From: Rhodococcus qingshengii JCM 15477
GTDB taxonomy: Bacteria > Actinomycetota > Actinomycetes > Mycobacteriales > Mycobacteriaceae
Reading direction: 5' to 3'
Assembly (NCBI RefSeq): GCF_023221595.1
Contig: NZ_CP096563.1
Coordinates: 5,637,001 to 5,701,000 of the forward strand
DNA length: 64,000 nucleotides
The notes below the pieces were generated by a model. It was not told the DNA's origin. It saw nothing but the letters and a program-made list of their open reading frames with translations, and did not search any database. This document shows, one piece after another, positions 15,520 through 23,431 of the stretch. How positions within the stretch are numbered: the first letter of the stretch is position 1; every line of letters begins with the position of its first letter. The translations under genes were made by a program, and so were the position numbers.

Positions 15520-15570
15520 CAGTACCGGAAACACAGCAGTACCGGAAACACGGCAGTACCGGTTACACGG
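15520..15570. repeat. Three tandem 17-bp repeats upstream of TetR gene
   Basis: Units CAGTACCGGAAACACAG (15520-15536), CAGTACCGGAAACACGG (15537-15553) and CAGTACCGGTTACACGG (15554-15570) follow head to tail with one to three differences. They span the TetR promoter/start region and run into the stop codon of the FUSC gene at 15563. Candidate multi-site operator. Confidence 0.85.
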
Positions 15571-16996
15571 TGACGTGGTGGCGATCCGATCGACTGATCG
15601 TCACAGCGGCGACGACAACACCGATCACCACGCCGATGAGAGTGTCCGCGACGCGAGCCACTGCCGCTTCGGTCCCGATCGGAGCACTGAAACCGATGAG
15701 GAGCAGTGCCATCGGGGTGACGGCCAGTGATGTCAGTGCATAGTTCTTGATCACGAGCAGCTCAGCAGCAGTCTGCAGAATCACGACCACGGCAACCGCT
15801 TGCCAGTAGCCGAGCGTCAATGCGATGAGAGCAGCAGCGACGACGGCGCCACCTACATTTCCCACCAACCGCTGAATCCCACGCTGGACGGTCTGCTTGT
15901 AGTTCAGCCCCTGCATCGCGGCGATGGCACCCATCGACGCCCAGAGCGGATGCTCCAACCCGGCTCCCGCCGCGAGCCAACCGGCCAGAGCCGACGCTGC
16001 CACGATGCGGAGAGCATTCATCCGCACCGGGCGCGAATACAGCCGATTCAATCCTTCGAGAAAATAGCCTTCGGGCGCGGCCAGGTTCTTTGCCGGTGCG
16101 AGATCGTGTTCGATCATGCTGGAACGCTTGAGCTTCCGAAGCTCCTTCTCGTGCCGAGCAATGCTGCGAATCAGGGTGGCGTCGCCGTGCAACTGCCACT
16201 CCTGAACTGCCGCTTCTGCTTCGTCGAGCACCGCCACCAGTTCGCGTCCGTGATCGACGGTCGACTTGATCCGGCCACTCGACGCAATAACCAAGCGGGC
16301 GTTGGCAATCGATCCGAGCGCCGGTTCCACTCCGTCTGCGCCGGACTGTTCGAGACGCCCCACCGCAGAAACTGCACGGGCAACTGCCAGGCGGGCAGGT
16401 CCCATCGGCAGTACGAGCGCTGGGAGCATCGCGGCCGCCCAACCGACCAGAACTCCGAGCGCACCGGCAGTGACCAACCGCGCCAAATCATCAACGCTGG
16501 AGGCATATCCGGCTGCACCGGTCGCCGCGAAGACGAGGATGACGGGCCCTGGCCCGGTGATCCGGAAGCCCGACATGAAGCAGTACGACGCACCCGCAAG
16601 CAAAGAGAGGATGCCGATCTGCAACCACATCGGAACGCCCGCGACACCCATGGCGCCGCCGAAGGCAATCGAAACCACCAGTGCAGCACCCACCATTGCC
16701 AGCTTGCCGGCCAACCGTGGATACGGCTCGTACCTGCCGAACGCGGCACACAGCGCACCCAAGGCCGCGAAGCCGGCCAATTCCCGATGCCCGAGCAGTC
16801 CGCCGACCACGAGGACTACGGCGGTGGCGAGTCCGACTCTGATCGCCGGGGCGATGGTCGCGTCCGCGGATCCGATACGAAAAGCCGCTCGCCACGTCGC
16901 CCCGGAGACGGTATGTGCAATGGCTTCACTCGAATGAGTGAGACGGCTGGGCGTCCTGGCTGCGGTTTCGGTTCGGCTCACCCACCCAGCATACAT
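15563..16996 (-). CDS. FUSC-family inner-membrane protein (aromatic-acid-exporter type)
   Basis: 477-residue membrane protein with two blocks of hydrophobic helices (about residues 50-190 and 330-470) separated by a cytoplasmic stretch of about 140 residues, the organisation of the FUSC/AaeB/YccS family. Family features include ALGALCAAFGRYEPYPRLAGK in the first block and ASMGAIAAMQGLNYKQTVQRGIQRLVGNVGGA in the second. Members export aromatic carboxylic acids or confer resistance to organic compounds. It is divergent from a MarR gene with overlapping palindromes between them, fitting phenolic-compound-responsive control. Start at ATG 16996; a GTG five codons later is possible. Confidence 0.85.
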   Translation of the reverse strand: MYAGWVSRTETAARTPSRLTHSSEAIAHTVSGATWRAAFRIGSADATIAPAIRVGLATAVVLVVGGLLGHRELAGFAALGALCAAFGRYEPYPRLAGKLAMVGAALVVSIAFGGAMGVAGVPMWLQIGILSLLAGASYCFMSGFRITGPGPVILVFAATGAAGYASSVDDLARLVTAGALGVLVGWAAAMLPALVLPMGPARLAVARAVSAVGRLEQSGADGVEPALGSIANARLVIASSGRIKSTVDHGRELVAVLDEAEAAVQEWQLHGDATLIRSIARHEKELRKLKRSSMIEHDLAPAKNLAAPEGYFLEGLNRLYSRPVRMNALRIVAASALAGWLAAGAGLEHPLWASMGAIAAMQGLNYKQTVQRGIQRLVGNVGGAVVAAALIALTLGYWQAVAVVVILQTAAELLVIKNYALTSLAVTPMALLLIGFSAPIGTEAAVARVADTLIGVVIGVVVAAVTISRSDRHHVTV

Positions 16997-17002
16997 TTAT
17001 TT

Positions 17003-17027
17003 CACTAGTAAATTACTTGTGAAGTAA
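17003..17027. promoter_or_regulatory. Overlapping MarR-type palindromes
   Basis: CACTAGTAAATTACTTGTG (17003-17021) is palindromic except for one pair and the centre, and it overlaps the perfect TTACTT-GTG-AAGTAA (17013-17027). The AT-rich pair fills the 58-bp gap between the divergent FUSC and MarR genes and should be the MarR operator. Confidence 0.65.
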
Positions 17028-17054
17028 TGTGAAATCTGTCGCTAGGATGGGGCC

Positions 17055-17570
17055 ATGGGCGCGGCGAACAGATCCGAAGACGACTTCATCGACAAAGTCC
17101 GTCGCGAATGGAAGCGCGCCTACCCCGAGTTCGACACTGCTCCCGTCGAGGTGATGGGCCGGATCGCCCGCATCAACGCGCAGTCTCTTCACCAGCTCGA
17201 CCGCGCACTGGCGTCCAGCGGGGTCTCTCGCGCCGAATTCGACGTGATGAGTGCACTCGCTCGCAGTGACCGTCCCCTGCGGGCGAGCGAAGTCACCGCC
17301 GTCACGATGGTCAGCGGCGCCGCCACCACAAAACACGCAGACCGCCTGGCCAAGCTGGGCTTTGTCGAGCGTCAGCGCTTCGAACACGACGGACGAGTGG
17401 TTCTGCTTCAACTCACCGATGCCGGTCGCGCATTGGTCGAGGCAGAGTTTCCCCGACGCGTCGAGCGAGACCGTCAAGTACTCACCGGACTCGACGAGGA
17501 CGAACGTGCCCAACTGACGGCACTGCTCAAACGCATCTCACTCAACATCGACTCGGGGATCTGGGACTGA
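17055..17570 (+). CDS. MarR-family transcriptional regulator
   Basis: 171-residue winged-helix MarR regulator: recognition region FDVMSALARSDRPLRASEVTAVTMVSGAATTKHADRLAKLGFVERQR, wing FEHDGRVVLLQLTDAGRALV. The N-terminal extension of about 35 residues (WKRAYPEFDTAP) is typical of the subgroup that responds to phenolic ligands, though no ligand can be assigned. It is transcribed divergently from the FUSC exporter, which is the probable target, and its stop is one base from the convergent thioesterase gene. Confidence 0.9.
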   Translation: MGAANRSEDDFIDKVRREWKRAYPEFDTAPVEVMGRIARINAQSLHQLDRALASSGVSRAEFDVMSALARSDRPLRASEVTAVTMVSGAATTKHADRLAKLGFVERQRFEHDGRVVLLQLTDAGRALVEAEFPRRVERDRQVLTGLDEDERAQLTALLKRISLNIDSGIWD

Positions 17571-17571
17571 C

Positions 17572-17976
17572 CTACTTCGGCAGCGGCACGTTCTGCAAAC
17601 GCACCTGACCGCGCGCCACCTCTTTGCCCGATTCCGGATCGGTGATGACCACCGACCACAACTGCTGAACCCGGCCCTGCTGTATCGGCACAGCCACGAC
17701 GTCCACGCGCCCACCCGTACGCGCCCGCAGGAAATCCGTTCCGTTGTGCACTCCGACGGCAAATTCGCCACGGTCCGCCACTGCAGTGCTGGCCCCGATG
17801 CTCGCGGCGGACTCGACGGCAGTCGTGTAGACACCGCCGTGGACTACGCCCCACGGCGTGTGATGCTCCTCGGACAGATCGATGTGCCCGACAACCTTCG
17901 TGCCGGACACCTCGTCCAGTTGCAATCCGGCAGCGCTGACAAATCCGCTTGCTGCCTCGAGATTCAATTCCGTCAT
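17572..17976 (-). CDS. PaaI-like hotdog-fold thioesterase
   Basis: 134-residue single hotdog domain. The motif TPWGVVHGGVYTTAVESAAS is the PaaI-type active-site helix (HGG followed by an acidic residue, here E), and the C-terminal strand VDVVAVPIQQGRVQQLWSVVI completes the fold. It should hydrolyse small acyl- or aroyl-CoA thioesters. It is divergent from an HxlR regulator with a palindrome between them. Confidence 0.85.
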   Translation of the reverse strand: MTELNLEAASGFVSAAGLQLDEVSGTKVVGHIDLSEEHHTPWGVVHGGVYTTAVESAASIGASTAVADRGEFAVGVHNGTDFLRARTGGRVDVVAVPIQQGRVQQLWSVVITDPESGKEVARGQVRLQNVPLPK

Positions 17977-18048
17977 GTCGACCCCTCATCTGCTCGGTTG
18001 GATTTCTCGACTCACCTTCCGCCTCGAAATACGTGCCGTCAAGTGCTA

Positions 18049-18065
18049 AGTTGGAATTCCCAACT
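18049..18065. promoter_or_regulatory. Palindrome between thioesterase and HxlR genes
   Basis: AGTTGG-AATTC-CCAACT, perfect 6-bp arms, with a further half-site CCAACT at 18073-18078. It is located 29 bp before the HxlR start in the divergent promoter; candidate HxlR operator. Confidence 0.55.
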
Positions 18066-18093
18066 AACATTTCCAACTAACAGGGGCCCAGAG

Positions 18094-18537
18094 ATGACGG
18101 CGACAAAAGGACGCAACTGCTCCATCGCCAACGCCTTGGAGGTCGTCGGCGAGAAGTGGTCACTGTTGGTGCTCAGAGAAATCGCCCTCGGGCAACGACG
18201 GTTCGACGAGATCGCCGCGGGCACGGGTGCGAGCCGCGACATCCTCGCCGCGCGTCTACGCACCCTTGTCGACGCCGACGTCCTCGCGAAGCGACGCTAC
18301 GAAGACCATCCACCGCGCTACGAATACGTCGCCACCGAATCAGGGAAGGCGCTCTATCCCATTCTGATGGCGCTCATGGAATGGGGGGACGCCTTTGCGA
18401 CGACGGGTCCACCGCCAACCGTCGTCGAACACCGTTGCGGTGAGATCCTGCACGCCCAAGTTGTGTGCGCGCACTGCAAAGAGCCGCTGGCCGCCAAAGA
18501 CGCGCATGTAGTCGAACTCTCGCCGCCTACTCGATAG
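18094..18537 (+). CDS. HxlR-family transcriptional regulator
   Basis: 147-residue winged-helix regulator. The HxlR hallmark is at the N-terminus (a single Cys in GRNCSIANALEVVGEKWSLLVLREI), followed by the FDEIAAGTGASRDILAARLRTLVDADVLAKRRY HTH/wing. The C-terminus has an added CGEILHAQVVCAHCKEPL segment with three Cys, suggesting a metal knuckle or redox sensor. The start is at ATG 18094. It probably controls the divergent thioesterase gene and itself. Such Cys-bearing HxlR proteins often sense aldehydes or oxidants. Confidence 0.88.
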   Translation: MTATKGRNCSIANALEVVGEKWSLLVLREIALGQRRFDEIAAGTGASRDILAARLRTLVDADVLAKRRYEDHPPRYEYVATESGKALYPILMALMEWGDAFATTGPPPTVVEHRCGEILHAQVVCAHCKEPLAAKDAHVVELSPPTR

Positions 18538-18539
18538 CG

Positions 18540-18995
18540 TCAGCGTCCGGGCGGAAACCCGCCTGTTGCGATCGGACCCCAGGAGTCGACGGTGACGCGG
18601 ATCAGGCTCTTACCCTGCTTGCGCATGGCTTCGCGGTACTCGTCCCAGTCGGGATGATCACCGGCGATGGATCGGTAGTAGTCGACCAACGGTTCCACCG
18701 AGTCCGGGAGGTCGATCAACTCCGCGGTCCCGTTCACCTGGACGTACGGGCCGTTCCACTCGTCGGAGTGGATACACAGAGACACCGCCGGGGTGCGGCG
18801 GACATTCGCGGCCTTGGCCCGTTCCGGGTACGTGGAGATGACGATCCGACCCTCGTCGTCGACCCCGCACGTCACCGGAGAGATCTGCAGCTCGCCGGAT
18901 TTCTTCACCGTGACGAACGTGGCCCGATGGCGCGGCCTGATGAACTCGAGGAGTTCGGCAAACGACACACGATCTGCGCTGGCGATCTTGGACAT
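18540..18995 (-). CDS. PPOX-class F420/FMN-dependent oxidoreductase
   Basis: 151-residue split-beta-barrel protein of the pyridoxamine-phosphate-oxidase-like class. It opens with FAELLEFIRPRHRATFVTVKKSG and has ISPVTCGVDDEGRIVIST and RAKAANVRRTPAVSLCIHS, the pattern of mycobacterial/rhodococcal F420-dependent (FDOR-B/TIGR03618) members. The substrate is unknown; relatives reduce quinones, biliverdin or aflatoxin-like compounds. Convergent with the HxlR gene, two bases apart. Confidence 0.82.
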   Translation of the reverse strand: MSKIASADRVSFAELLEFIRPRHRATFVTVKKSGELQISPVTCGVDDEGRIVISTYPERAKAANVRRTPAVSLCIHSDEWNGPYVQVNGTAELIDLPDSVEPLVDYYRSIAGDHPDWDEYREAMRKQGKSLIRVTVDSWGPIATGGFPPGR

Positions 18996-19028
18996 GACCT
19001 CAGCCTAATTCGATTTACGAACTGACGC

Positions 19029-19553
19029 TCAGGGCATCTCGATGGTCTGAGCACGTGCGATTTCGTCGATTGCACGAATAATGTACGCGCTCTGAGCTTT
19101 CTTCACTCCGGTCGACAAACTCCCGATGACCAGAACCGCCGAACGCAGGTACGCGCCGTGCCCGATGCGGAACGAATCGTCTTCCAGATCCGAAATCCCG
19201 AGCGCCCCGGTGTAGACCGCAGCGAGCGCCTGCACGTCCAGATCCGGCAGCCACACGATCGTGGACTTGGCGCAAACAGTGAGCGCATCCTGCACGTCCT
19301 CGCTGGACAAGCCGTCCGGATGCGTGTCCTCTAGCAATTCGCGCACGATCGCCGCGTGAACCGAGCTGACCTGCTCGAACGAGAGCCCGCGCAGTTCCTC
19401 GACAGCCACGAGCAGTCCGTCACGATTTGCCGCCCGCACCGCGGCGAGTGCGTCGGCCGTGGCATCGGCGATGTCACGGGCGACCTTCGGCCAATGCGTC
19501 GGCCAGCTCTGTTCTGGCGTCCGCTGTTCCGGCGTCCGCTGGTCTGGCGTCAT
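19029..19553 (-). CDS. Conserved hypothetical protein
   Basis: 174 residues, start at ATG 19553 after a GAGGAGA site. The N-terminus contains a short tandem repeat (TPDQR-TPEQR-TPEQS), encoded by roughly 15-bp DNA repeats at 19510-19553, then a helical Ala/Leu-rich body (VARDIADATADALAAVRAANRDG) and a basic/hydrophobic C-terminal third. No catalytic motif, signal peptide or membrane segment is evident. I do not recognise the family. It is the last of three minus-strand genes with the YecE-like gene upstream. Confidence 0.65.
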   Translation of the reverse strand: MTPDQRTPEQRTPEQSWPTHWPKVARDIADATADALAAVRAANRDGLLVAVEELRGLSFEQVSSVHAAIVRELLEDTHPDGLSSEDVQDALTVCAKSTIVWLPDLDVQALAAVYTGALGISDLEDDSFRIGHGAYLRSAVLVIGSLSTGVKKAQSAYIIRAIDEIARAQTIEMP

Positions 19554-19623
19554 CGTGGTATCTCCTCGGTCCTCGCGTTCATGCGGAAGCCTTCCACATC
19601 CCACCGACAGGCCAGGCGATCCG

Positions 19624-20439
19624 TCAGCGCAGCCGCTCCAACAAGGACATTGCGTTGTGCGGCGCAAAGCCTTTCATGTCGTTGTCGAAGTAGACGTACA
19701 CGTCGAGGCCCTCGTCCATCCAATCCCGAAAGCGCTTGGACCACTTGTCCAGAGCTTCGTCGGTGTACCCACTCGCATACAGTTCCTTGTCCCCGTGCAT
19801 CCGCACGTAGACAAAATCGGCAGTAGGAGTGGTGATGCGGGGATATCTGCCGGCGGTGTCTGCGACGACAAAACCGATGGAGTGCTCGCGCATCAGGTCC
19901 ACGGCTTCGTCGGTCTCGAAGCTGGCGTGCCGCGCTTCCACCGCGTAGCGAATCGGCACGTCCCTCTCGGTCTGGGCGAACACTCGGTCTTCGGTGAGTT
20001 TGTCGTCGTGCTGTGCTGCCAGATCGGCTGCAGCCTGCGTGGTGCGGGGAAGACCGTCGAAGAAGTCGGTCAACCGCTGCGGTTCGAACTGCAGCGTCGG
20101 AGGTAGTTGCCACAGGATCGGTCCGAGTTTGGGGCCGAGGGCGAGTGTTCCGGCGGCGAAGAAGTTGGCGAGTCCGTCACGGGCGTCGAGCAGTCGTTTC
20201 ATGTGCGTGATGTACCGGCCGCCCTTGATCGCGAACACAAAATCTTCGGGAGTTTCACTGCGCCATTTGGTGTAGCTTTCCGGCTTCTGCAGCGCGTAGA
20301 ACGAGCCGTTGATCTCAATCGACGTCAATCTCTCTGCGGCATAAGACAATTCTTTGCGGTGAGCAAGACCTTTCGGATAGAAATCTCCGCGCCACGCGGG
20401 ATACGTCCACCCGGAGATACCTACCCGAATATCTGCCAT
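19624..20439 (-). CDS. DUF72/YecE-family protein
   Basis: 271 residues, full family length, TIM-barrel-like. Signatures: the N-terminal VGISGWTYPAWRGDFYPKGL, EINGSFYALQKPESYTKW, FVFAIKGGRYITH and the C-terminal YVYFDNDMKGFAPHNA. YecE proteins are widespread, but their biochemical function is not established. No operon partner gives a clue. Confidence 0.88.
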   Translation of the reverse strand: MADIRVGISGWTYPAWRGDFYPKGLAHRKELSYAAERLTSIEINGSFYALQKPESYTKWRSETPEDFVFAIKGGRYITHMKRLLDARDGLANFFAAGTLALGPKLGPILWQLPPTLQFEPQRLTDFFDGLPRTTQAAADLAAQHDDKLTEDRVFAQTERDVPIRYAVEARHASFETDEAVDLMREHSIGFVVADTAGRYPRITTPTADFVYVRMHGDKELYASGYTDEALDKWSKRFRDWMDEGLDVYVYFDNDMKGFAPHNAMSLLERLR

Positions 20440-20483
20440 CGATTCAGACTAAGCGGCACTCGAGCGTTTTGGCACTCCGTGTT

Positions 20484-20666
20484 TCAAACTCCGGCGCTGA
20501 GCGCGACGGATACCGGTACGACGGTCAGGCACACCACCGCACCGATGAACAACGCGATCACGAGGCGACGGTCCCACTTTCCGCGTGCACCACTGGCAGC
20601 GAGCATGAAGATCACAAAACCTACACACACGGACACGATAGTCACGATCACCGGAGTTCCAACCAT
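20484..20666 (-). CDS. Small two-helix membrane protein
   Basis: 60 residues consisting of two hydrophobic helices (VIVTIVSVCVGFVIFMLAAS and LVIALFIGAVVCLTVVPVSV) linked by a basic loop (GARGKWDRR). It stands alone between the YecE-like and GYD genes with no similarity I recognise. The clean hydropathy and tight fit to the intergenic space support a real gene. Confidence 0.55.
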   Translation of the reverse strand: MVGTPVIVTIVSVCVGFVIFMLAASGARGKWDRRLVIALFIGAVVCLTVVPVSVALSAGV

Positions 20667-20747
20667 GCCGTGATTGTCCCCTACCCATTGCCACCGAGCG
20701 CCCTACGGGTACACGATCGAAGTACCCATCCCGAGCTAGGAGTGGAA

Positions 20748-21068
20748 ATGCCGAAATACCTCTGGCAAGTGACGTACTCACCCTCCGGCGCCGCCGGTCT
20801 ACAGCAGGAGGGAGGCACTGCGCGGCGCGACGCGATAACGCGAATGGTCGAAAGCATCGGTGGCACTGTCGAATCCTGCCACTTCGCACTGGGCGGTCAC
20901 GACATGTTCGTGATCGGCAACCTGCCGGACGACGTCGCGGCAGCCGCATTGAGCATTCGCACGGCTGCGGCAGGTGCAGCACGCTCGGAGTCGATCACAC
21001 TGCTCACGCCGGAGCAGATCGACGAGGCAGTCAAGCGACCGACCGACTACCGCGCGCCGGGCAAATGA
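20748..21068 (+). CDS. GYD-domain protein
   Basis: 106 residues of the ferredoxin-like GYD fold: MPKYLWQVTYSPSGAAGL at the start, a central GGTVESCHFALGGHDMFVIG and a hydrophobic AAAALSIRTAAAGAA helix. An AGGAG site precedes the ATG at 20748. GYD proteins are small dimeric stress-associated proteins without defined chemistry. Its stop overlaps the next start by ATGA, so it is co-translated with the LLM oxidoreductase. Confidence 0.8.
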   Translation: MPKYLWQVTYSPSGAAGLQQEGGTARRDAITRMVESIGGTVESCHFALGGHDMFVIGNLPDDVAAAALSIRTAAAGAARSESITLLTPEQIDEAVKRPTDYRAPGK

Positions 21069-21961
21069 CGACGGAAGGAATAGATCCCGGCAGCAGCCGA
21101 GTTGCACCCGCTGTGACGGAGACTACGAAAACACCTGACCTGGGCACCTACGGAATCTGGCGAGGAGCGGCTGGTTTGCCGCCCGAGCTGGGAACTGCGA
21201 TCGAGAAACTCGGTTTCGGCACCATCTGGATCGGCGGCTCCCCACGCGCCGATCTACGGATCGCCGAGAAACTTCTCGACGCGACCGAGCACATCACCGT
21301 GGCAACCGGAATCGTCAACATCTGGTCCTCACCTGCGGCTGAGGTGGCGGAGTCCTATCACCGACTCGAAGCCGCGCACCCGGGTCGATTCCTGCTCGGC
21401 GTAGGCGTCGGGCATCCGGAGGCGACCGGCGACTACACCAAGCCGTACGCCTCACTCGTGTCGTACCTCGACGAACTCGACGCGGCCCAGGTCCCGGAAT
21501 CGCGGCGCGTCCTCGCCGCACTGGGGCCGAAGGTGTTGAAACTGTCCGCCGCTCGCGCCGCCGGCGCGCATCCGTACCTGACCACCCCCGAACACACGGC
21601 CGAAGCTCGCGAAATCCTCGGCCCTTCGAAGATCCTGGCCCCCGAGCACAAGGTCGTCCTGGAAACCGATCCGGAGAAGGCCAGAGCAATCGGTCGCCCC
21701 GCCGTCGCCAACCCGTATCTGTATCTGCGCAACTACACGAGCAATCTCGAGCGCCTCGGTTTTGCGCCCGAAGAGTTGGCCAACGAGGGGAACGATCGCG
21801 TCATCGACGCCCTGGTTGCGCGGGGTACCGCGAAGTCCATCGCGGATCGACTTCGGGAGCATGTCGCGGCGGGTGCCGATCACGTTGCGATCCAAGCACT
21901 TCCCGCCGAAGGTGATCCGATCGCGACCTACGAAGCACTGGCCGCCGAACTCTTCGACTGA
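21065..21961 (+). CDS. F420-dependent LLM-class oxidoreductase
   Basis: 298-residue luciferase-like monooxygenase-fold protein, of a length and type (TIGR03620-like) in which coenzyme F420 rather than FMN is the usual cofactor in actinobacteria. Signatures: LGTYGIWRG at the N-terminus, GFGTIWIGGSPRAD, HPGRFLLGVGVGHPE and AGADHVAIQALP near the C-terminus. Substrate unknown. Translationally coupled to the GYD gene. Confidence 0.85.
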   Translation: MTTEGIDPGSSRVAPAVTETTKTPDLGTYGIWRGAAGLPPELGTAIEKLGFGTIWIGGSPRADLRIAEKLLDATEHITVATGIVNIWSSPAAEVAESYHRLEAAHPGRFLLGVGVGHPEATGDYTKPYASLVSYLDELDAAQVPESRRVLAALGPKVLKLSAARAAGAHPYLTTPEHTAEAREILGPSKILAPEHKVVLETDPEKARAIGRPAVANPYLYLRNYTSNLERLGFAPEELANEGNDRVIDALVARGTAKSIADRLREHVAAGADHVAIQALPAEGDPIATYEALAAELFD

Positions 21962-21975
21962 CCGGGCAACCCTTG

Positions 21976-22023
21976 ACTTGGATAAGTAGTGTCCGAGTAT
22001 ACTTGGACACTACTTATCCGAGT
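21976..22023. promoter_or_regulatory. 48-bp near-perfect palindrome over the SDR-gene promoter
   Basis: The whole 48 bp reads the same on both strands except at two symmetric pairs. The core is a perfect 15-bp inverted repeat (21980-21994 with 22005-22019) around GAGTATACTT, whose centre AGTATACT is itself palindromic. Promoter elements are embedded: TTGACT (21973-21978) and TATACT (21998-22003), a 19-bp spacer. Probable operator for the Rrf2 regulator encoded at 22849-23313. Confidence 0.8.
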
Positions 22024-22036
22024 AAAGGAGAAAAAC

Positions 22037-22786
22037 ATGAAGATCGTCATTTTTGGAAGCGGACTCATCGGAAGCCAGGTCGCCGCCAAGCTCGCTGACG
22101 CCGGGCACGACGTGAAGGCGCTCGGTCGCGGCGACGGGATCGACATCACCACCGGCGCAGGTATCGCCGAGGCAGTCGAGGGTGCCGACGTCGTCGTGGA
22201 TCTGACCAATTCCCCTTCGTGGTCGGACGACGACGTCTTGGCCTTCTTCCGCGACGGAACCGGCCACATCCTCGCCGCGGAGGAGAAGGCAGGCGTCGGG
22301 CACCACGTCATCCTGTCCATCGTGGGTGCCGATCGACTGCCCGATTCCGGGTACATGCGAGCCAAGGTCGCCCAGGAAGACCTGGTCAAAGCGGGCCCGA
22401 CCCCCTACACGATCGTCCGATCGACCCAATTCTTCGAGTTCGTCGCCGGAATCGCCGACGCGGGAACCACCGACGGCGCCGTCCACGCAACGCCGGGACA
22501 TCTGCAACCCATCGCGTCTAGAGACGTCGTGTCCCACGTCGCCGAGGTAGTGATCGGCGCGCCGCAAAACGGCACGGTCGAGATTGCCGGACCCGAACCG
22601 CTGGGCATCGACGAACTGGTCCGGCGCTTGTTCCTCGTCACCGGCGACAAGCGTTCGGTTATCTCCGATCCCGAAGCCGGCTACTTCGGCGCGAAACTCG
22701 ACAACTCGGCACTGACCCCGACACCCGGTGCAGATGCATGGATCGCGCCGACAACATACGACGCGTGGCTTGCCGAGAAGGCCTGA
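22037..22786 (+). CDS. NmrA/atypical-SDR NAD(P)-binding protein
   Basis: 249-residue Rossmann protein with start at ATG 22037 behind AAAGGAGA. The nucleotide motif is IVIFGSGLIGSQVA (GxGxxG), with later GADVVVDLTNSPSW, YMRAKVAQEDLVKAGPTPYTIVRSTQFFEF and a C-terminal PLGIDELVRR segment. This is the NmrA-like/SDR-a5 layout lacking the classical YxxxK tetrad spacing; such proteins are quinone reductases or redox sensors. It is probably controlled by the downstream Rrf2 protein through the 48-bp palindrome. Confidence 0.85.
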   Translation: MKIVIFGSGLIGSQVAAKLADAGHDVKALGRGDGIDITTGAGIAEAVEGADVVVDLTNSPSWSDDDVLAFFRDGTGHILAAEEKAGVGHHVILSIVGADRLPDSGYMRAKVAQEDLVKAGPTPYTIVRSTQFFEFVAGIADAGTTDGAVHATPGHLQPIASRDVVSHVAEVVIGAPQNGTVEIAGPEPLGIDELVRRLFLVTGDKRSVISDPEAGYFGAKLDNSALTPTPGADAWIAPTTYDAWLAEKA

Positions 22787-22848
22787 CGTCGACAACTCGA
22801 GCGACGTCCGGCCCGCACCGCTTTCCGCGGCGTCGATAGAGTCCAATC

Positions 22849-23313
22849 ATGAAGCTTTCCGGAGGCGTGGAGTGGTCACTCCACTGCTGCGTGGTTCTGA
22901 GCCAGTCCGAAGGGCCGGTACCCACAGCCAGACTCGCCGAACTTCACGGGGTGTCGAAGACATACCTGGCGAAGCATCTGCGAGCGCTCGCGCACGCCGG
23001 TCTGGTCAATCCGACCGAGGGCCGAGACGGCGGGTACGTTCTCACCCGGGCTCCCGAGAAGATCACCGTTCTCGACGTCGTACAGGCCGTTGACGGCACC
23101 GAACCTGCGTTCCGGTGCACGGAGATTCGACAGCAAGGAATCCTCGCCGCCCCACCGGAACAGTGCCGTTCCGCCTGCGGAATCGCCAAGGTCATGGCCG
23201 ACGCCGAAAAAGCCTGGCGCGCATCACTGTCGGGGGTCACTATTGCAGATCTTGCTGCAACCCTGGACCTTCCGGCACTCAGAAAGATCCTGACCACACC
23301 GATCACACCCTAG
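22849..23313 (+). CDS. Rrf2-family transcriptional regulator
   Basis: 154-residue Rrf2-type winged-helix regulator: TARLAELHGVSKTYLAKHLRALAHAGLV is the HTH, GRDGGYVLTRAPEKITVLDVVQAVDG the wing and linker. Three cysteines in the sensor loop (FRCTE, EQCRSACG) match the Fe-S or thiol sensing site of the family (IscR, NsrR, RsrR, YwnA groups). Adjacent to, and in the same direction as, the SDR gene, it likely represses that gene in response to redox or electrophile stress. Confidence 0.87.
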   Translation: MKLSGGVEWSLHCCVVLSQSEGPVPTARLAELHGVSKTYLAKHLRALAHAGLVNPTEGRDGGYVLTRAPEKITVLDVVQAVDGTEPAFRCTEIRQQGILAAPPEQCRSACGIAKVMADAEKAWRASLSGVTIADLAATLDLPALRKILTTPITP

Positions 23314-23431
23314 AGCAGCCCACACCCCACGAGACGGCAATCCATCGTTCAACTATCGGGTACCTTGTTCGGGGATCAAATCTTGACGAAGAATCTTCCG
23401 GGAATTTTCGCAAGATCTCGGAGGGGGTTTC

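Noticed and set aside
15520..15570. Tandem repeats as a CRISPR array
   Set aside because: The units abut without spacers and are only 17 bp; no cas genes are present.
15800..17008. 402-codon plus-strand open frame opposite the FUSC gene
   Set aside because: Antisense shadow with low-complexity basic composition; the minus-strand membrane protein is well supported.
23314..23431. c-di-GMP riboswitch in front of the GGDEF gene
   Set aside because: The 118-bp leader lacks a recognisable conserved GEMM core or stable paired architecture by eye.
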